In this document: in pieces, positions 13,401 to 23,695 of the stretch
Layout of the letters: every line of letters starts with the position of its first letter
How positions within the stretch are numbered: the first letter of the stretch is position 1
DNA from: Camphora micrantha
Lineage: Eukaryota; Streptophyta; Magnoliopsida; Laurales; Lauraceae
Length of the DNA stretch: 64,000 bases
Direction of reading: 5' to 3'
Assembly: GCA_003546025.1 (NCBI GenBank)
Contig: QPKB01000006.1
Span: 34,329,620 to 34,393,619 of the forward strand
Notes under the pieces: model-generated
Told to the model about the DNA's origin: nothing
Databases searched by the model: none
The model's input: the letters and a program-made list of their open reading frames with translations, nothing else
Program-made: the position numbers and the translations under genes

Positions 13401-16400
13401 TTGTCAGAAGAAAGCTCCTGTGCATATTCCTTGAATATAACTAGGGATGTAAACAAGTCGGTTCCGGTCTAGATCCGGGTCCATGGGTCAAGAAATTTCA
13501 AGCTTCACCAAGAAATTCCACTAGTGGAAGAGTAGGGTTCATCAACTGTTAACACCCGAAGAAGCTGGGCCAAGCCAACTACAGATTAATGAAGCACCGG
13601 ATCAATTACGATGATCTAGCCAAGTAAGGAAGCCAAATCCATAGTATGTGGATGTTGCTTTGGTTCGATGGATGATGTACATGAGCCAGCTTCATATGAA
13701 GAAGCACAACAAACCAAAGAGAGGCCACGAGATCAACAATTTAAGAAAGCCTGTGTTGAGGGAGAAAGTGTAAAACACTAACACGTACTTTCTTTAAAAG
13801 ATGTGGAGAGCCCATGTCACCTCCTCTCTAGTTTGTACTCTTTCCTTCTTTTTAAGCACCTCCATCCCTTAACAAACCCTATTTTATATGGTAAAAAGAT
13901 TAGCACATGGATCTCTCTTATCCCCTTGATGAATGGTGAGAGATGAGGCACAATGGCCGCCTACTCTCCACGTCATTTTTCAACCGATCTATGCCTCATG
14001 GATCCTATCTATGAAACTGCATGTATTTCACAAGAATTCAGTTTTATCAATTGTACTAGAATGAAATGCGCTGAACGTGCAGTGAGTGTTTTGCTAGTGT
14101 CTTGCGAATCGTGAGTCGTGAACAGAGCCTCTGTGTTCTCTACATATTTTGTGTTTGAACTTTGAGTTTAGGAAGTTACCTTCTTCATGTAAGATACTAT
14201 GTACCATCGCAAAAGCTTAAGCTGATAGGTGGAATGCCCAAACAAGTATACAATAGTTTTACACTTCAACAACAACATTTATGTGTATTTAGATTGTTGT
14301 AGTTTTTGACATATCAAGTTAATCCATGTCCATTGAAACTTAAAACATTCTTTGTTTTGTTCTTTATTTTTTTTCCCGTTGTAAAAGTGGGTACTATGAA
14401 CTTAGCTAGATTCCTAAAAAGCAAGTTATTGGAAAACACAGAATTCATTGATGTCTTTATGGACCATTATCTTGCAAGTTGGAACAACTCTAGGTGTGCA
14501 CAGACTATACGCTAAACGTCCCCAAGCTAATCTAAAATTCAAAAACTTCTCTCTTGCAATTACAAGACCTTATCCCGCTTTTTTCCATTATCTTCTTGAC
14601 TTCTTTACACGTTTCATGTTCTTGAATTTAATGAATTACTGTAAGTATCAATACTCCTATTGATGCTACTGTTGCTCCTACTAATCTGGTATTACAATAG
14701 CACAGAGTCTATTACGGCGACTACTATTATCCGTAATATATATCTTTGCAATTGATGGTAGGATTACCCCTCTTCTTTTTTCCTTGGTCACTTTAACCAT
14801 TACTATAGTCCATAAAAATTAATAATGGCAGAAGTAATGAAATAATCGAACCTGTCTTCCATCCATGCGACACTATACAAGTCGCCTAAGCAAGTCGTGT
14901 ACTCCGAAGGTGGAGCAGGATTCATTCCAGGACAGTAAGTTCCCCAGCTGCTCTCTTCTGCATTTGATGCCGTCGTGACATAGGTTTTAATATCATCAGG
15001 CATTAAACCTTCAAAAAGGCTCCCACTTTCACATGCTTCCACATAGATAACCTACACAAATACAAGACCAGACCCTTGAAACAATGGCAAGTACTTGCTT
15101 TCCCAGCTTAATGCTTCTAGGAGAAACGTATCTTACCATCTCCTTGTAGCCACCTGATCCGTGTTTCTTCTTCAAAACATCAATAAAATTGTTGGCATAT
15201 AGTAAAGGCAAATTTGGCATTCCTAAGATTGAATGGAAACATTAGTGCAACAACTACAGCAGCAGTTATTATAACAAGTAATACTGTTATAGTGACATAA
15301 TACCATCCTCTTAATAACTTGTGGTGATTGCAAGTGGCAACTGTGTAAATAGATCAGGATCTCAAATTCATGTGCCCCACTAAATAACTATCTGACAATC
15401 ATAGCCATTTAATAAATGTCCATTAAACATATGGTTGTTATGAAGAGAAAGTTGGCCAATGATCCAGAATGGACAGACCAAAGCCAATGATTAGGACTAT
15501 TTTATTACGAATCAGGATCATCTAAGTGCTTCTACTCACGGTGACCATGAGTGGACCACTCAGGATCCACCTCGTCACCACCGGCAGCCCCTGCCCGGAT
15601 GCATGGCAGGCTACCTACGTGCATAGTAGGCTGCCAGCGGTGACGTGGCGGACCGTGAGTGAACCACTCCCGGCCACCGTGGGGTTTTCCCTCATCAGTT
15701 CCGGACTCATTTTATTACCAGATTCTGGGGTGGGACCTATAGGCCTTGTCACCATGTCTACTGTACTGTTTAATTGGGCTCCATAAACTTTTCCAAGAAT
15801 AGGCCCAGGCCAAATACCTTGCCAGCCTCAGGTGATCAGGCCAATCCCGCATTATCAGGCCCGCCTTCGTCTGACCCAAACCAAACCCAAAGAGCATTGA
15901 AATTAGCCAATGGAAACACTTCCGGACCCACAGAGACCCACCTCCAGTTGGCCCACCCAAAAGACTGAAAATCATAGAGGTCTGTGACAAGTTAAAAAAA
16001 AAAAAAAAAACTGTGGCCTTGCATACAGTAAATGATGGAATCATCCCCTCTTGAGTTTCACCATTAGGTTGACAAGGCCACTGTAACTCCAATACTTTTA
16101 ACTTATGACTCCTGATTTAGGTTTCAGCCATGTGTGATCTCCATATTCCTTGTGAGGGTGCAACTTGGGCCGAACCGAGCCCAAGTACTTGTCAAACCAA
16201 ATTCGGTCTAGGTATATTTGAGTTGGAGAGTGGGTCAGTCCTAACATGGGTCCAAGTCAGTTTCGGGTTGGGTTTCAGCATGACCCAAAGCCCAACCTAG
16301 AGTAGTAGGAGTTTTGGTGAGTCCACCACCGCAGGGGCATTCTCCAAAACACACAGAAGAAACTATATTCCAATTATTTTCCCAGCCACGGCCCATATGT

Positions 16401-17690
16401 CTTTTTTTTTTTTTTTTTGGAAAATTTCATTCAAAAAAGACCTGAGACTTTTCAAATTAATACCTAAGTTTTCTAGTACCTTTACAATTAAAGATAATTT
16501 TCTAGGACTTTTTCACTCAATTTTGAAAATATCCAAATTACATATCCTTCATCGAAATAAAACCCTTCTTCACTTCCTCATCTTTTCTTTTTCTTCATCA
16601 GTATTTCATAGTGATTGGGGGTAACTAATAGCTATGGAATGGAATCAAATCATGCCTTTAGATGAAGGGTAATTTTTTTTTAATCAAATTATGCCTTTAG
16701 ATGAAGGGTAATTTGGGTATTTTTAAAAAATAAGGAAAAAATCACTAAAAAAATACATTTAAATAGTTGAAAACTTAAAAAAAAAAAAAAATAGATCCTA
16801 ATTTGAATTATTTTTGGAATTTATGTCCTTTTTTGAAATAAGATAGGAAACTTAATGCCTTATTTGAAAATCCTCCTTTCTTTTCTTTTAACCCCTAATT
16901 AGATCAATCAAACCAAATCAAATCAAATCAAATCTCATTTACTACTAACCAAGCACTCCTGGCCCTCCATGGTCTGAGTAATAAATAAAGATCCGATCAT
17001 TGGGTCCACTTGCCACAACCTTCCCACTTCCACCCTCCACTTCTTCCTTCTTGCCCAGCAGCACTGCATACAAGTTCTTTGCATTCACATCATTCCCTGT
17101 ATAATCCTAACACCAAAATCCAAACACACAATAATACTCAAATCCCCACCTTACAACAAACAAATTTCAAATCAAACATGATCACCCAAAAAAAAAAAAA
17201 AAAAATTGCAATTCCCCAAACCTTAGGAACCCCAGCATAAACATCAGACCCATTTGGATTGTTGATGATGACCCCAGGCCTAGGATTGAATGGACTTGCA
17301 GCAATATCATCAAACATAAACACCACTATATTCTCCACTTTCAATCCCCCCTTCTTCAGTATTTGATATGCATGACACACATCCGCCTACACCACAAAAA
17401 CCAACAACAACAAAAAATAAATAAATAAAATTGTTCAAGACGCACACCAAAATGCCCAGGGTGAGTCAGCATTGTATTTGTACCTGGTGCCGGTAATTCT
17501 CGTAACCGCTAGAACCCGCTACGAGTACCGCCCACCTCGTGCCGATTTCCTCGGCGTCCGCTTCTTCCGAAGGCATTCGGATCGCCGAGTCCCATGGATT
17601 TGATCGCGCATTGGAGATGGAGAAGAAGAGGAGGAGAGACGAGAGAGCGAGGAATAAGGAGAGATTAATTGGAGGAGGAATCGGCGCCAT
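9182..17690 (-). CDS. Vacuolar processing enzyme / legumain (peptidase C13), copy 1
   Basis: This is an asparaginyl endopeptidase that matures vacuolar and seed proteins and acts in vacuolar cell death. Nine exons on the minus strand: 17690-17484, 17386-17222, 17106-16950, 15222-15137, 15051-14852, 12013-11965, 11792-11583, 10148-9945 and 9364-9182. They total 1461 nt (486 residues), the usual length. All introns are GT-AG and phases agree. A signal peptide ends near SISNA. Core blocks follow: GTRWAVLVAGSSGYENYRHQ, YYSDHGGPGVLG with the catalytic His, EACESGS with the catalytic Cys, and EESSWGTYCPG. The C-terminal prodomain ends KACSGYIVGSW...GHSA. Intron 5 (12014-14851) carries a copia relic. 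Nothing is disrupted, so the gene is probably functional. The VPE subclass (seed or vegetative) is not assigned. Confidence 0.95.
10417..10449. repeat. (GA)n microsatellite in legumain intron 7
   Basis: About 16 AG units, preceded by agatct. The equivalent in copy 2 (37165-37185) has only about 10 units, so this is a length-variable marker between the copies. Confidence 0.9.
13149..14160 (+). mobile_element. Ty1/copia retrotransposon relic in legumain intron 5 (copy 1)
   Basis: Translation around 13155-13250 gives RQNRHLIETTRRMIHMRNVL, followed by a W and a C. This resembles the copia integrase segment near the ERKNRHLxE motif. About 500 bp downstream, TGTTGAGGGAGAAAGTG at 13754 looks like the start of a copia LTR. 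Frames are broken and no second LTR or primer site was found, so this is a deleted remnant. Ends are approximate. It lies sense to the + strand, antisense to legumain. Confidence 0.45.
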
Positions 17691-17849
17691 GGGAGATGGT
17701 AAAGGGAAAGTGAAGCTGCGGGTGGAGTAAAGTAGAGTTGGTTTGCGTGAGAAGGTAATGGCCGTTACTTAATCCGCGATGGACGGGACGGTAGGCGTGA
17801 GAGGTGTGTGTGTCATTTGCCATGCAAAGGAAGGTGAAGGAGAGGATGA

Positions 17850-17862
17850 CACGTGTTAAATA
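17850..17862 (-). promoter_or_regulatory. TATA-like box and G-box of legumain (copy 1)
   Basis: Read on the minus strand, TATTTAA (17862-17856) is followed directly by CACGTG (17855-17850), about 160-170 bp upstream of the legumain ATG. Position and sequence suit a plant TATA box with an adjoining G-box. The arrangement is identical at 44577-44589. Promoter function is inferred. Confidence 0.45.
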
Positions 17863-18035
17863 GTGATCATGCGTTGGCGTCGTGCCCGATTCCCCATGTC
17901 GTCTGCTTTTGTTTGACATGGAATCTTTCTCTTCTTCTTTCAGTTCTGATGCTTGTAATTCAAACAACTAAATTTTGTTTTAATACAGCCCTGCAAAATT
18001 TATCCCCTTACACGTAATCTTCTCACGCTAATATA

Positions 18036-18206
18036 GGAAAATATTTAAGTGCATCTATCTTCACTACAGTAAGAAAGACCTTTTTGAGAAATTTCTAGTA
18101 TAAAAGAGATTTTGTACTTTTTTAGAAGATTCCCTTTTGCACTTAAAACTTTTCAAAAAGATATCTCTCACCCCACATAATTAGGAATAGATGCACTTGA
18201 ATACCC
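18036..18206. mobile_element. MITE with TIR ggaaaatatttaagtgcatc (copy 1)
   Basis: The start ggaaaatatttaagtgcatctat and the end atagatgcacttgaatacc are inverted repeats; the inside is non-coding and itself partly palindromic. It belongs to a family with further members at 44861-45042 (same locus in copy 2), 44795-44851 (short) and 46080-46200. The AT-rich flanks obscure any target duplication. Confidence 0.6.
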
Positions 18207-18504
18207 CAATAAATATATATATATATATATACACACTTTCTCAGTACATTCCTCTTTAAATTATCTTTATATCTTTTGCTATTTTCAAAAGTAACCTATA
18301 TTACTACTAATACGACAAATCTCACTCCACTTTAAACGGCTGTCTAATACTTGTATATTTTGAGTTTCTTTATTTTTCTAAAATACCAATTATTATAAAA
18401 GCTCTCTCTCGGCTTTAGATGCAACCACTATCAAATTGACATGCTATTATTTTTATAGTTATTTTTTCAATCATATGCCAATTTGTGAAAATTGAGTAAT
18501 TTTT

Positions 18505-18753
18505 GACGTGGGTGCACCTCAGAAAAAGGGATATCATCATTGGACAACTCAATTTTAAAAATCAAGCTGATGTGGGCCCACCTCGCAAATATACTCTTTT
18601 GAAAATAATTTTTTTTTCAAAATCAACCTGATTTTTAAAATCAATTTACGTCGGTTTGCCTTACAAACGTGCTCTTTGGAAAATTAAGTTGTAGAGAGAC
18701 AATTTAATTTTCAAAAGGATTCTAAAATATGAGCTAGGCTTTAAAAACAAAAC

Positions 18754-18810
<57 letters not shown>

Positions 18811-19110
18811 CCCTATCATTTTGCAGTTTGATTTTCAAAATCAATCTAATATGGACCGGCCTCACAAACGTGATATTTTCAAAATCAAATTGCACAAAAC
18901 CAATTTGATGTGGCCCACCTTAAAAATGTGCTCTTTTGAGATTAAACTATACAAAAATCAATTTCATTTTTAAAATCATTCTGATGCAGGCCTTAGTTAG
19001 GAAAAAAAGGCATCATTGTACAATTTGATGTGGACCCACTTCACAAACGTGTGCTCTTTTGAAATCAAACTCCAGAAAATCAAATTTTATTTTAGAATGA
19101 TTTTGACAGG
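18505..19110. repeat. Degenerate minisatellite between legumain and PME (copy 1)
   Basis: A diverged unit recurs at about 18509, 18569, 18648, 18853, 18909 and 19028. Its core is close to gatgtgggcccacctcacaa, followed by acgtgctcttttgaaaatcaa. Spacing varies (roughly 60-200 bp). An (AC)n tract with a poly-A tail (18757-18810) interrupts it. No coding content. Confidence 0.6.
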
Positions 19111-19397
19111 CCCTCAGTTGGATCCATGATGTAGTTAATTCACATGTATGACATAAAAGATTGGCTCCAATAATAATTCTTGAAGTTTTCACAAATTAAT
19201 GGGCCCACTACTATATGAGACCATTTTAAAAAATGAACTACTAGGGGACATTGTTTTCTAAAACTACAAAATTTATTATCATTGCCATTATCCCAGTCTA
19301 TGCACCTATGCATCCACGTCATACATCTAAGACAGTAGGCCTCAATTGAAATATGCTAGCAATATATATATATATATATATATATATTTTCATGGAG

Positions 19398-19402
19398 CAG
19401 TT
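19398..19402. other. Deletion junction relative to copy 2
   Basis: Left of this point the sequence (attttcatggagca) matches copy 2 at 46221-46233. Right of it (tgatgattagaagatgatct) it matches copy 2 at 51795 onward. The missing 5.5 kb includes exon 2 of the PME gene. Confidence 0.8.
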
Positions 19403-20643
19403 GATGATTAGAAGATGATCTAAATATATGAAGCTAATGAATTGTGGCAATAGTGTTATGTCTACTGCTCAACGAATTTATGACTATATGTGTGTGACTT
19501 GGATTTTATATAGTTGGTGAATATTGATAGGATGAAACAATATTTTCCTGTTTTAGATATGGACTCCCAAGTGTTTTTTGTTTTTTCAGAGTGCAAAATG
19601 CCAAAGCATTTTTATAGTAACCTGGGTGTTATACATAGGTCTCAATTTTTTGCATGGAATTGCATTCCTACATATTTCATGGTAAAATGGATTGCAATTA
19701 ACGAGTATTGGAAGAGGCAGAGGGCTGAGATATTGAGGACTACAAGTAGGGCCACAACAGATTGATTGAGCAAGTCAAGCCCACCCTACAGCAGGTAGGC
19801 CCAGCAGGTCCAGCCAACCTGGACAGCAGGGTGGCAGACCCCAACATCAGCAGGTTGGCTAGGAGTTCCAGCAGCTAGCAGTCTCTGCAAGTCCTGCACC
19901 ACTTACCATATCTGCAAGATCTACTGATTTAGAAAAATCCAGCACAGACGAATCTTTGCTATTCTAGGCAAGTTGAATCAGCATATCCAGCACAGAAGAA
20001 TCTTGCTGTCCTAAGCATGTTGGGGTGATGACAGTTAATCAATTTCCACAAAAGATTAGATGATTTGACGGCAATTTGTTGATTTTTTGCCGCTAATTTG
20101 ATAGAAATACATTCGTTCGAATTCCTAAAATTTCAATTCCATGAAGACAGACGACTCTAATTAGCCTAAAGGAAAGCACATAATCTTGGCCTAAAAGGAA
20201 ACCAAATATATGAAGTCAGCAAATTTATTTTTTCCTGATAAAAAATTATATTTAAATTAAGGAGAAAAAACAAAAGAAAACCACTAACAATAAGCCTTGG
20301 TTAGAGAATCTGGAAAGCTCATACTTAAACTCCAATTGAATTAAAGACACAGAAACCATTAAAGAGAGAAGTCAGCAAGTCTAGATAAGGGAAATACCTC
20401 AGTTTTCTCTCTTACATATGACATTTTCTAGGAGTGACTATTCCTTTGTAATCTTTTGTAGGCCTTTTTTCTTTTTCTTTTTTTTGTCTTTTAGGCCTCC
20501 CCTTGGTATTTTTTGTGTCTAGCTTTGCTAGCTTTCCTCTTCTTTTTCTATTATATCTTGCCCTCAAACAAAGAAAAAAAAATCTAGACAAAGGAAAGTC
20601 AAAAGTCAAAACAAAATATGAAACATCTTAATTGCTCTCTTAC
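19403..20643 (-). other. Leftover PME intron with an unrecognised open frame
   Basis: This matches 51795-53240, the intron between PME exons 1 and 2 in copy 2. A forward frame at 19514-19765 (contains FAWNCIPTYFMVKW) is short, of no known family and disrupted in copy 2. The following sequence is rich in cagcaggt-type words. It may be a transposon fragment; no function is claimed. Confidence 0.55.
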
Positions 20644-21830
20644 CAAAAGTTGATGTGTGAAATGTAGAAATTCCCCCTCCCTTACTCTTGTTCCCAGTGA
20701 CTATAGTATTTTCCACCCCATCACCTACAAACATCAGATTTGTCAGCTTTTTGCCGATCACCACATTCTCCCTATAAGTCCCTGCCTTCACATAAATCAC
20801 AAACCTTACACTTCCAGTCCTCTCCTGCTTCAAAGCAGCATCAACAGCCTCGTTATTGGTTTGAAAGTCCCCCGACCCGTCTTGCACCACCACTAGATCA
20901 GCCTGTGGAATTGGTGAAGCTGCCTGCAAGAGCTTCCAATCACCGCCCGATAACCAACTTGGAAACCCATCTTTATACTTCTCTTCGACAAGATTAATCT
21001 TGTTAATGGCAAGAGAGTTACTAATCAATTAAGACACATTGTTTGACATGAGAGGCAATATGTTGTCTGCAACGCCGAGCTCCACGAAGCCCGTCCGGCA
21101 GGTATCAAGGTTCGTCATTGCAGCACTCAGCCATGTTTGTTTGTTGAAGGTGGTGCACTTGCCCTATGGATCAAGGGTGCTGTTCAATTGGATTATGGTG
21201 TTCTAATAGTGCTCCAAACATTCGGTCCACGCCGCCTTTTCCTGCTTGTTTCTGCACTTGTCTCCGAGTGATTTGGTGTAATTGTAGGCAAGAATGGATT
21301 GATCCAAGGCAACCTCGACTGTGAACTTGTAGAATTCCGATCTTTGCTTTAGAGAAGATGATGGAAAGGGAAATTGGCTCATGGAGTGCTCACAAGGTTT
21401 AGGATATGGAGTCTGATTGCACCACCATTTAATGGATTTTGGGGAGTCATGGGAGAAGGCGACAAATGGAAGTAGAGAGTATTGAGGAGTGGACTTCCAC
21501 TGTCTCTACTCAAGCCTTGAAGTTTTGGTAGGAATGGTTAGCTAAAAAAATTTAATATAGTATCAGAGTTAACCGGTCGTGAGTTAGAATTCTAAGAAGA
21601 ACGACTCAGCGCAAATATAAAAAAAAAAAAACGTGTCGCCAAAATTGCACTGGCCAGTTTCCACCTGAGGGGGAGTATTGAGAAGTGAGCTCCACCCGAC
21701 AGAGAGTATTGAAAAGTTTTCCACTGCCTCTACTAAAGCTTTAAGATTTTGATAGTAATGGTTAGCTAAAAAAATTTAATAGAGAGAATATTAGAAGAAT
21801 CAAAGATAGCCCAAGGATAATTGTCCCCAT
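20644..21830 (-). pseudogene. PMEI-pectin methylesterase pseudogene, exon 1 only (copy 1)
   Basis: The parent family de-esterifies cell-wall homogalacturonan and carries an N-terminal PMEI pro-region. On the minus strand the start codon is at 21830, with signal peptide MGTIILGLSLILLIFS. A 302-bp TRIM element (21781-21480) then interrupts. The mature part resumes with SIKWWCNQTPYPKPCEH, YKFTVEVALDQSILAYNYTK, SWLSGGDWKLLQAA, ADLVVVQDGSGDFQT and FVIYVKAGTYRENVVI, ending at a G|GTAAGA donor (20644). Three in-frame stops are TAG at 21205-21203, TAG at 21176-21174 and TAA at 21031-21029. Exon 2, with all catalytic residues, is missing because of the 5.5-kb deletion. It is dead on four independent grounds. 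Confidence 0.92.
21480..21781 (+). mobile_element. TRIM-like retroelement inside the PME signal peptide (copy 1)
   Basis: The 5' LTR is 21480-21557 (78 bp, TATTGAGG...TTTAATA). The primer binding site tagtatcagag (21558-21568) follows at once and is close to the tRNA-Met type tggtatcagag. After about 100 bp comes the polypurine tract gagggggag (21667-21675), then the 3' LTR 21676-21781 (106 bp, with a short internal expansion). The target duplication GAGAG flanks it at 21475-21479 and 21782-21786. It has no coding capacity. The order LTR-PBS-PPT-LTR in 0.3 kb defines a TRIM. The LTR ends TATT/AATA are not the usual TG/CA. Confidence 0.82.
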
Positions 21831-22293
21831 GAATGAGTTTTACGTGGGATTATGAGAAGCTTGGAGTTTGGGTGACCGAACTAGGAATGAAGGTTCCTTT
21901 ATATATGATAATGAAATACGAAGGTTGATAGTGACCAGCTTGTGTTCATGAGGATGTGGGTGGAAAGTAATAATTGCACATGCCATGATAAATCATACAT
22001 ATATTTGTGTTTATATGATTGTATCAATACAAGGCAAAGAAGTCAAAATCTAAGGCCATATTAGATGCGGATAAGAAAATTCATTAGCAATATAAGCTAA
22101 TGATTTTTTAGAGGAGATTATACTTTCAAAAGGTGAATATTGACTTTCTTTTGTTGGAAGATTAATTTAGTTGGATTTAAATGAAACATGGAGTCAAAGA
22201 TGAATTGGATTTTTTTCTCTAGTGACTTATAATCTATTTAACAAAAAAAAAAAAAGAATTGAAAACAAGCCGTTGGGTCAGAACAAGTAAGTC

Positions 22294-22445
22294 TTTAGCC
22301 GCGGTTTTTTTCTGCCACTGAAAGTGTAATTGAATACTACCATCTAAGGTTTTCTACCGTTTTTAGTGGCGGAAAACAACTTTTGCCATTAAAAATGGAT
22401 ATAGCTAACTTTCAGTCGCGGGTAAAAAAAATCCGCCATTAGAGG
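22294..22445. repeat. Inverted sub-repeats of a possible CACTA-type element (copy 1)
   Basis: agccgcggtttttttctgcc then actgaaagt is mirrored by actttcagtcgcgggt then aaaaaatccgccatt, with a further related word, ttttagtggcgga, between them. Such gcggttttt/ccgcca words are typical of subterminal repeats in plant CACTA-like elements. No CACTA terminus or target duplication was found, so the assignment is weak. Same at 54942-55092. Confidence 0.35.
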
Positions 22446-23328
22446 CCTTTTTTTTCAATGCTAAAAGTCACTTTTTTATGATTTGACTTAACTCGTTCAG
22501 GTTGGAGGACCAACTACCATATCCAACTTTATGTTAAAGACTGAATTTGGACCAAAATAAAGAGCATAAACTTAGATGTTAGTGATACCCAAGTATTTGT
22601 ATTGAAGTATCACTCACACTCACTTAGCATAGACATATAACCGTTTACAATGGTCGCGACATGCCAACACGCTCATGAGCATTTGAGGCCAATGGATCAA
22701 AATGTTATTCATATCCATGTACTGGATTTAATAACGAATGTAGTCTTTTTCACCATGAGACTTTTGCAATCCAGCTCACAAAAGCAGGACTCCTAAGTTA
22801 AAGGCATGCTGTGTGAGAGAGTCCCTAAAACGAATTTTAGCAATTGTGGTAGGATTTTCTTTCTATGTTAGTTATATATGGATACAAGTTTCTTATCATA
22901 GGAGATTTGAGGTAATCTTCAAAGGATTTACAAAATATTGTATCCATTACTTAACTTTAGTTTACCATTACTTAACTTTATTTTACCACTCTTGCTTAAA
23001 GCACGGACATATCTATTCATAAAAAAAAAAAAAAAAAAAGGTCATAGGAGTGGTTCAGCATTTAAAAGTCATAATTAATTCTATAACTTTTTTTTGGATA
23101 CCCAACCCTCAAATGAGGAAAGAAGACCTGTGGTGAGGTGAATGAGTCCTCAAGTGAGGGAAGTGGACCTCGTGTGAGAAAAGGTGGCATGCACAAGGTT
23201 CGTTATTTGACGAGCATGGTGTTTTAATACTGTGGAATGTCTAATTTGAAGGACATGGAAGACTTGAGGGAATCCACTAGTATATTGAAGTATATATATT
23301 TATTTAATTATAAACGCGAACCAACTAA
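22446..23328. other. Non-coding stretch before tRNA-Asn
   Basis: Poly-A runs and short repeats such as tacttaactttattttacca are present. No gene, promoter or transposon could be supported. Confidence 0.5.
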
Positions 23329-23402
23329 GCTGGAGTAGCTCAGTTGGCTAGAGCGTGTGGCTGTTAACCACAAGGTCGAAGGTTCAAGCCCTTCCTCTAG
23401 CG
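23329..23402 (+). tRNA. tRNA-Asn (GTT anticodon), copy 1
   Basis: A 74-nt cloverleaf without intron. The acceptor stem is GCTGGAG/CTCTAGC (one G-U) with discriminator G; the D arm contains TAGCTCAGTTGG (A box) and the anticodon loop is CTGTTAA. The T stem GAAGG/CCTTC encloses TTCAAGC (B box GGTTCAAGCC). Both internal promoter boxes are intact. The usual plant tRNA-Asn T stem, as I recall it, is GGAGG/CCTCC, so both strands appear changed together and pairing is kept. Confidence 0.95.
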
Positions 23403-23408
23403 TTTTTT
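23403..23408 (+). terminator. RNA polymerase III oligo-T terminator
   Basis: Six T directly follow the tRNA-Asn gene, as expected for Pol III termination. Confidence 0.8.
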
Positions 23409-23695
23409 ATCTATTTTTTTGCATTGCCCAAGTCCTATCCAAGTTCACTGTGGGTCTTTGGCATATCCGGCCATCTTCATCCCCACCTTTTTTTTTTTTG
23501 CTGCAAATTTGAGTACCAGATTGTCACAGGCTACATTCTTCCCAATTTGCATTTTTTTTTATGCCATATTGTGTTGAAATTGTCAGGCCCAGATTCATCC
23601 CATTTTGCAAGTCTGTATACCTTATTATCTGGAAATTGTCAGGTCCATCTTGTAAAATTTGTTTACCATTCACCTTGGGGCCCCTGTGTTACCAT

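Larger units (their letters stand above)
1..23695 (+). repeat. Large direct duplication, copy 1 (left part of unit)
   Basis: The whole stretch can be followed, in the same order and orientation, in 26608-56359. The gene order PDLP, legumain, PME pseudogene, tRNA-Asn is the same. From about 1.7 kb onward the two copies differ mainly by scattered substitutions, repeat-length changes and a few indels; I could not compute an exact identity. Similarity stops after 23695, at the shared word gtgttaccat. The left edge is open, because similarity already exists at base 1. It could be a true tandem duplication or the alternate haplotype placed next to its allele. Confidence 0.95.

Noticed and set aside
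9182..17690. GPI-anchor transamidase (GPI8), also peptidase C13
   Set aside because: The C-terminal prodomain, the EESSWGTYCPG segment and the exon layout are those of vacuolar legumain; there is no C-terminal transmembrane segment.
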